A DNA stretch of 20,000 nucleotides, from NCBI GenBank assembly GCA_003427395.1, contig BFEA01000134.1, positions 2,606,454 through 2,626,453 of the forward strand, given 5' to 3'. Position 1 is the first letter of the stretch; every line of letters starts with the position of its first letter. Positions 18,041 through 20,000 of this stretch are shown piece after piece. The notes beneath the pieces are model-generated. The model searched no databases, was not told where the DNA came from, and saw only the letters and a program-made list of their open reading frames with translations. This DNA comes from Chara braunii. Lineage: Eukaryota; Streptophyta; Charophyceae; Charales; Characeae. Both the position numbers and the translations under genes were made by a program.

Positions 18041-20000
18041 CTCCTCGCTTCCATGTCGGTGGCGGCAGCGACAGTGGCCAGACAGCTGGCGGCTAAAAGG
18101 AATGTAAGGGAACAGGAGTTACAGCAAGCTCTCCGCATAGCGGAGCAGAATTTAATCCATAACCCAGGTCAGGAATTCTATGAGAAATTGTTGTACACGG
18201 CTAGGAACGAGCTGGGAGAGTGGGAAAAATGGACAATGCGAGGACTGCAACTGCGAGCAAGAGTCAGGGAATGGGAGGAGGGAGAGCGGATGACAAAATA
18301 CGTCTTTCAAAAGATCAAAACCCGAGGAAGAAACACATCAATCGAACAACTTGGAGGCCCACAGGGAGTGGTTTCCGAAGCGGAGGATATGGTGCCGGTG
18401 GCTCATAATTTCTACAGTACACTCTACACGTCAACGGAGCCTGAACAACCGACCCAACAAACTGCGGAGGCAAGAACCAAGTTCCTTACCTACTTGGAGC
18501 GCACGATAGATAGAGAACAAGCATTGGCGCTAGACGCCCCCCTCTCACAGGAAGAACTCTGGACAACACTCAAGTCAATGTCCCCTAACAAAACACCAGG
18601 AAAGGACAGACTCACAAGAGAATTCTGGCTAGAATTTTGGCCAATACTAGGGGGGGAATAAGAACAGTATTTAAACAAATTCTGGCATGAGGAGAGTTTG
18701 GGCGTGCACCCGGCCACAGGCATCGTCACTTTGCTCTACAAAAAGGGCGATCTTAAAGACATAAAAAACTACAGACCTATCACGTTACTGACACTAACAC
18801 ATCAGATTGTAGCAAAGGCTCTTGCCAACAGATTGAGTAGTGTACCCAGGGGATGTTTCCACTTAGACCAGACCGGTTTCATTCCAGGACAATTTATCCT
18901 GGACAACATAATGACACTCTCGGAGTCGATAAGATACATCAGGGATAAAAGAATTAACGCGGCTATTCTTTTCTTTGATTTTGAGAAGGCATATGACCAG
19001 GTGAATTGGAACTTCCTCCAGCAATGCATGGAAAAAATGGGAGTGGGTCCCAACTTTCGAAAATGGACAATAGTCCTCTACAACGATGTCCACGGTCAAG
19101 TCCAAGTAAACGGTCATCTGTCGCAGAGGTATAGGATGACAAGGTCCGTTCGCCAAGGAGACCCCTGAGCGGCACCTATCTCTCTCTTTATTATGGAGGT
19201 GATAGCATCCTTTTTAAGGAAGGACCCATCGATAGACCGGTTAGTAGCAGAGCCAGACCAATAAGGCAGAAGTATCAAGCTCCCCACAACCATACTGTTG
19301 GCTGATGACTTGACAGTGTTAATACGGGTCTCAAACTCGTCCTTCGAAGCCCTTACACGAGCAATGAGTGCCTTCCAGCTAGCTTCAGAAATGAGAATCA
19401 ATTGGCCAAAGACAGTGTGGTGGTGGATGGTACAAGGGGGGGACGGGGAACAACCCCACCCTCTGAACCACGGTGGTATGAGTTGGCTGTCAGCAGTGGA
19501 ACCCTTGAGGTATTTAGGAATGAGAATGGCGGACTCAGGGCCTCACCACTCGATGGCACCGGAACTCCTGGCAAAAATGCTAACGAGGATGAGTGCATGG
19601 TTTCAAGTTTATACTTCGCTATTTGGGAGAGCTCTCATTCTGAACACTTCAGTATTTTCCATGATATGGTACGCCGACACGATATGGACTCCACCATCCC
19701 AAGCTATGAAGAAACTAAGGAGGGAGTCAGCGGTCTTCCTGTGGACGGCAAACCCAACTAAGCAACACTTCATTTCCAAGGTGGCATGGCGGCACGTTAT
19801 CAAATCCAAGGACCAAAGGGGTTTGGGCATATTGGATCCCGAACAGCAACTGAAGGCACTCCAAACAAAGTGGATCTTGAAGCTGATTACCCATGGCACT
19901 TAGATGGGAGAAGAGAATGCAGATACCGAAGGAAAAAGTGGCAGAATTACCATGGTCTTCCCTTCATCATATCCGCCTAAGCAGGGTAAGGAGTTTGCAG
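18041..20000 (+). pseudogene. LINE ORF2, reverse transcriptase (incomplete at window edge)
   Basis: After a linker (about 18053-18530) rich in charged helices, RT motifs follow in one frame: NKTPGKDRLTREF, LLYKKGDLKDIKNYRPITLL, DQTGFIPGQF, FFDFEKAYDQVNW (first catalytic Asp), RSVRQGDP, and LLADDLTVL in place of the usual Y/FADD. A thumb-like region with LRYLGMRM follows. TAA at 18659, TGA at 19166 and TAA near 19268 interrupt it. Near 19890 the better protein appears to move to another frame (ALRWEKRMQIPKEK), running to the window edge. Confidence 0.9.

Larger units (their letters stand above)
16350..20000 (+). mobile_element. Non-LTR retrotransposon (LINE, APE-endonuclease type), inactive, right end outside window
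   Basis: A coiled-coil ORF1 is followed 46 bases later by ORF2 with an APE-type endonuclease and then a non-LTR reverse transcriptase, the standard order for L1-like and related LINEs. Motif wording in RT (DFEKAYDQVNW, RSVRQGDP) suits the L1-like group, but the clade is not proven. ORF2 changes frame near 17785 and probably near 19890, and holds in-frame stops at about 17313, 18038, 18659, 19166 and 19268. The 5' limit is approximate and the 3' end lies beyond the window. Confidence 0.88.

Noticed and set aside
17313-19270. Recoded stop codons (TGA or TAA read as amino acids) in the LINE
   Set aside because: Frameshifts accompany the stops and all three stop codons occur across the two elements, which is what ordinary decay gives.

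Overview
This window looks like repeat-rich eukaryotic nuclear DNA. It carries a decayed Ty3/gypsy chromovirus, a decayed LINE, long trinucleotide microsatellites, and one very long open frame. The retrotransposon primer-binding site matches plant-type initiator-Met tRNA, and the Gag-Pol protein looks like elements of the green lineage. My best guess is a streptophyte with a large, transposon-filled genome, possibly a charophyte such as Chara. This rests on recalled protein style only, and no single gene proves it.

Layout, left to right. Positions 1-539 hold a (CT)n tract, about 360 bases of unrecognised sequence and an (AAT)n microsatellite. Positions 540-8908 hold a nearly complete but dead Ty3/gypsy chromovirus on the minus strand: 5' LTR at 7810-8908, PBS at 7795-7806, a 1.26 kb leader, gag, protease, RT, RNase H, integrase, a GPY/F module and chromodomain, a polypurine tract, and a shortened 3' LTR at 540-1095. 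Its reading frame changes about five times and contains at least six in-frame stops. It landed inside the microsatellite, which resumes at 8909-9032.

Positions about 9050-15066 (minus strand) are one uninterrupted reading frame of about 2,000 codons. It encodes a polar, probably largely disordered protein of no family I recognise, with a 4 x 62-63 residue tandem repeat and a 3 x 53-54 residue tandem repeat. It is the only large intact frame here and the most interesting object in the window. A plausible splice donor lies just before the microsatellite, so the chromovirus may sit in an intron of this gene.

Positions 15067-16350 are intergenic or repeat DNA: an A+T-rich stretch, a candidate non-autonomous inverted-repeat element with dense TCCGGA arrays near both ends (15284-15888), a tRNA-like or SINE-like segment, and a perfect hairpin. 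From about 16350 to the right edge there is a decayed LINE on the plus strand. It has a coiled-coil ORF1, then ORF2 with an APE-type endonuclease and reverse transcriptase, and runs off the window.

The transposon proteins are broken copies and probably make no product. The long open frame is the only candidate for a working gene.
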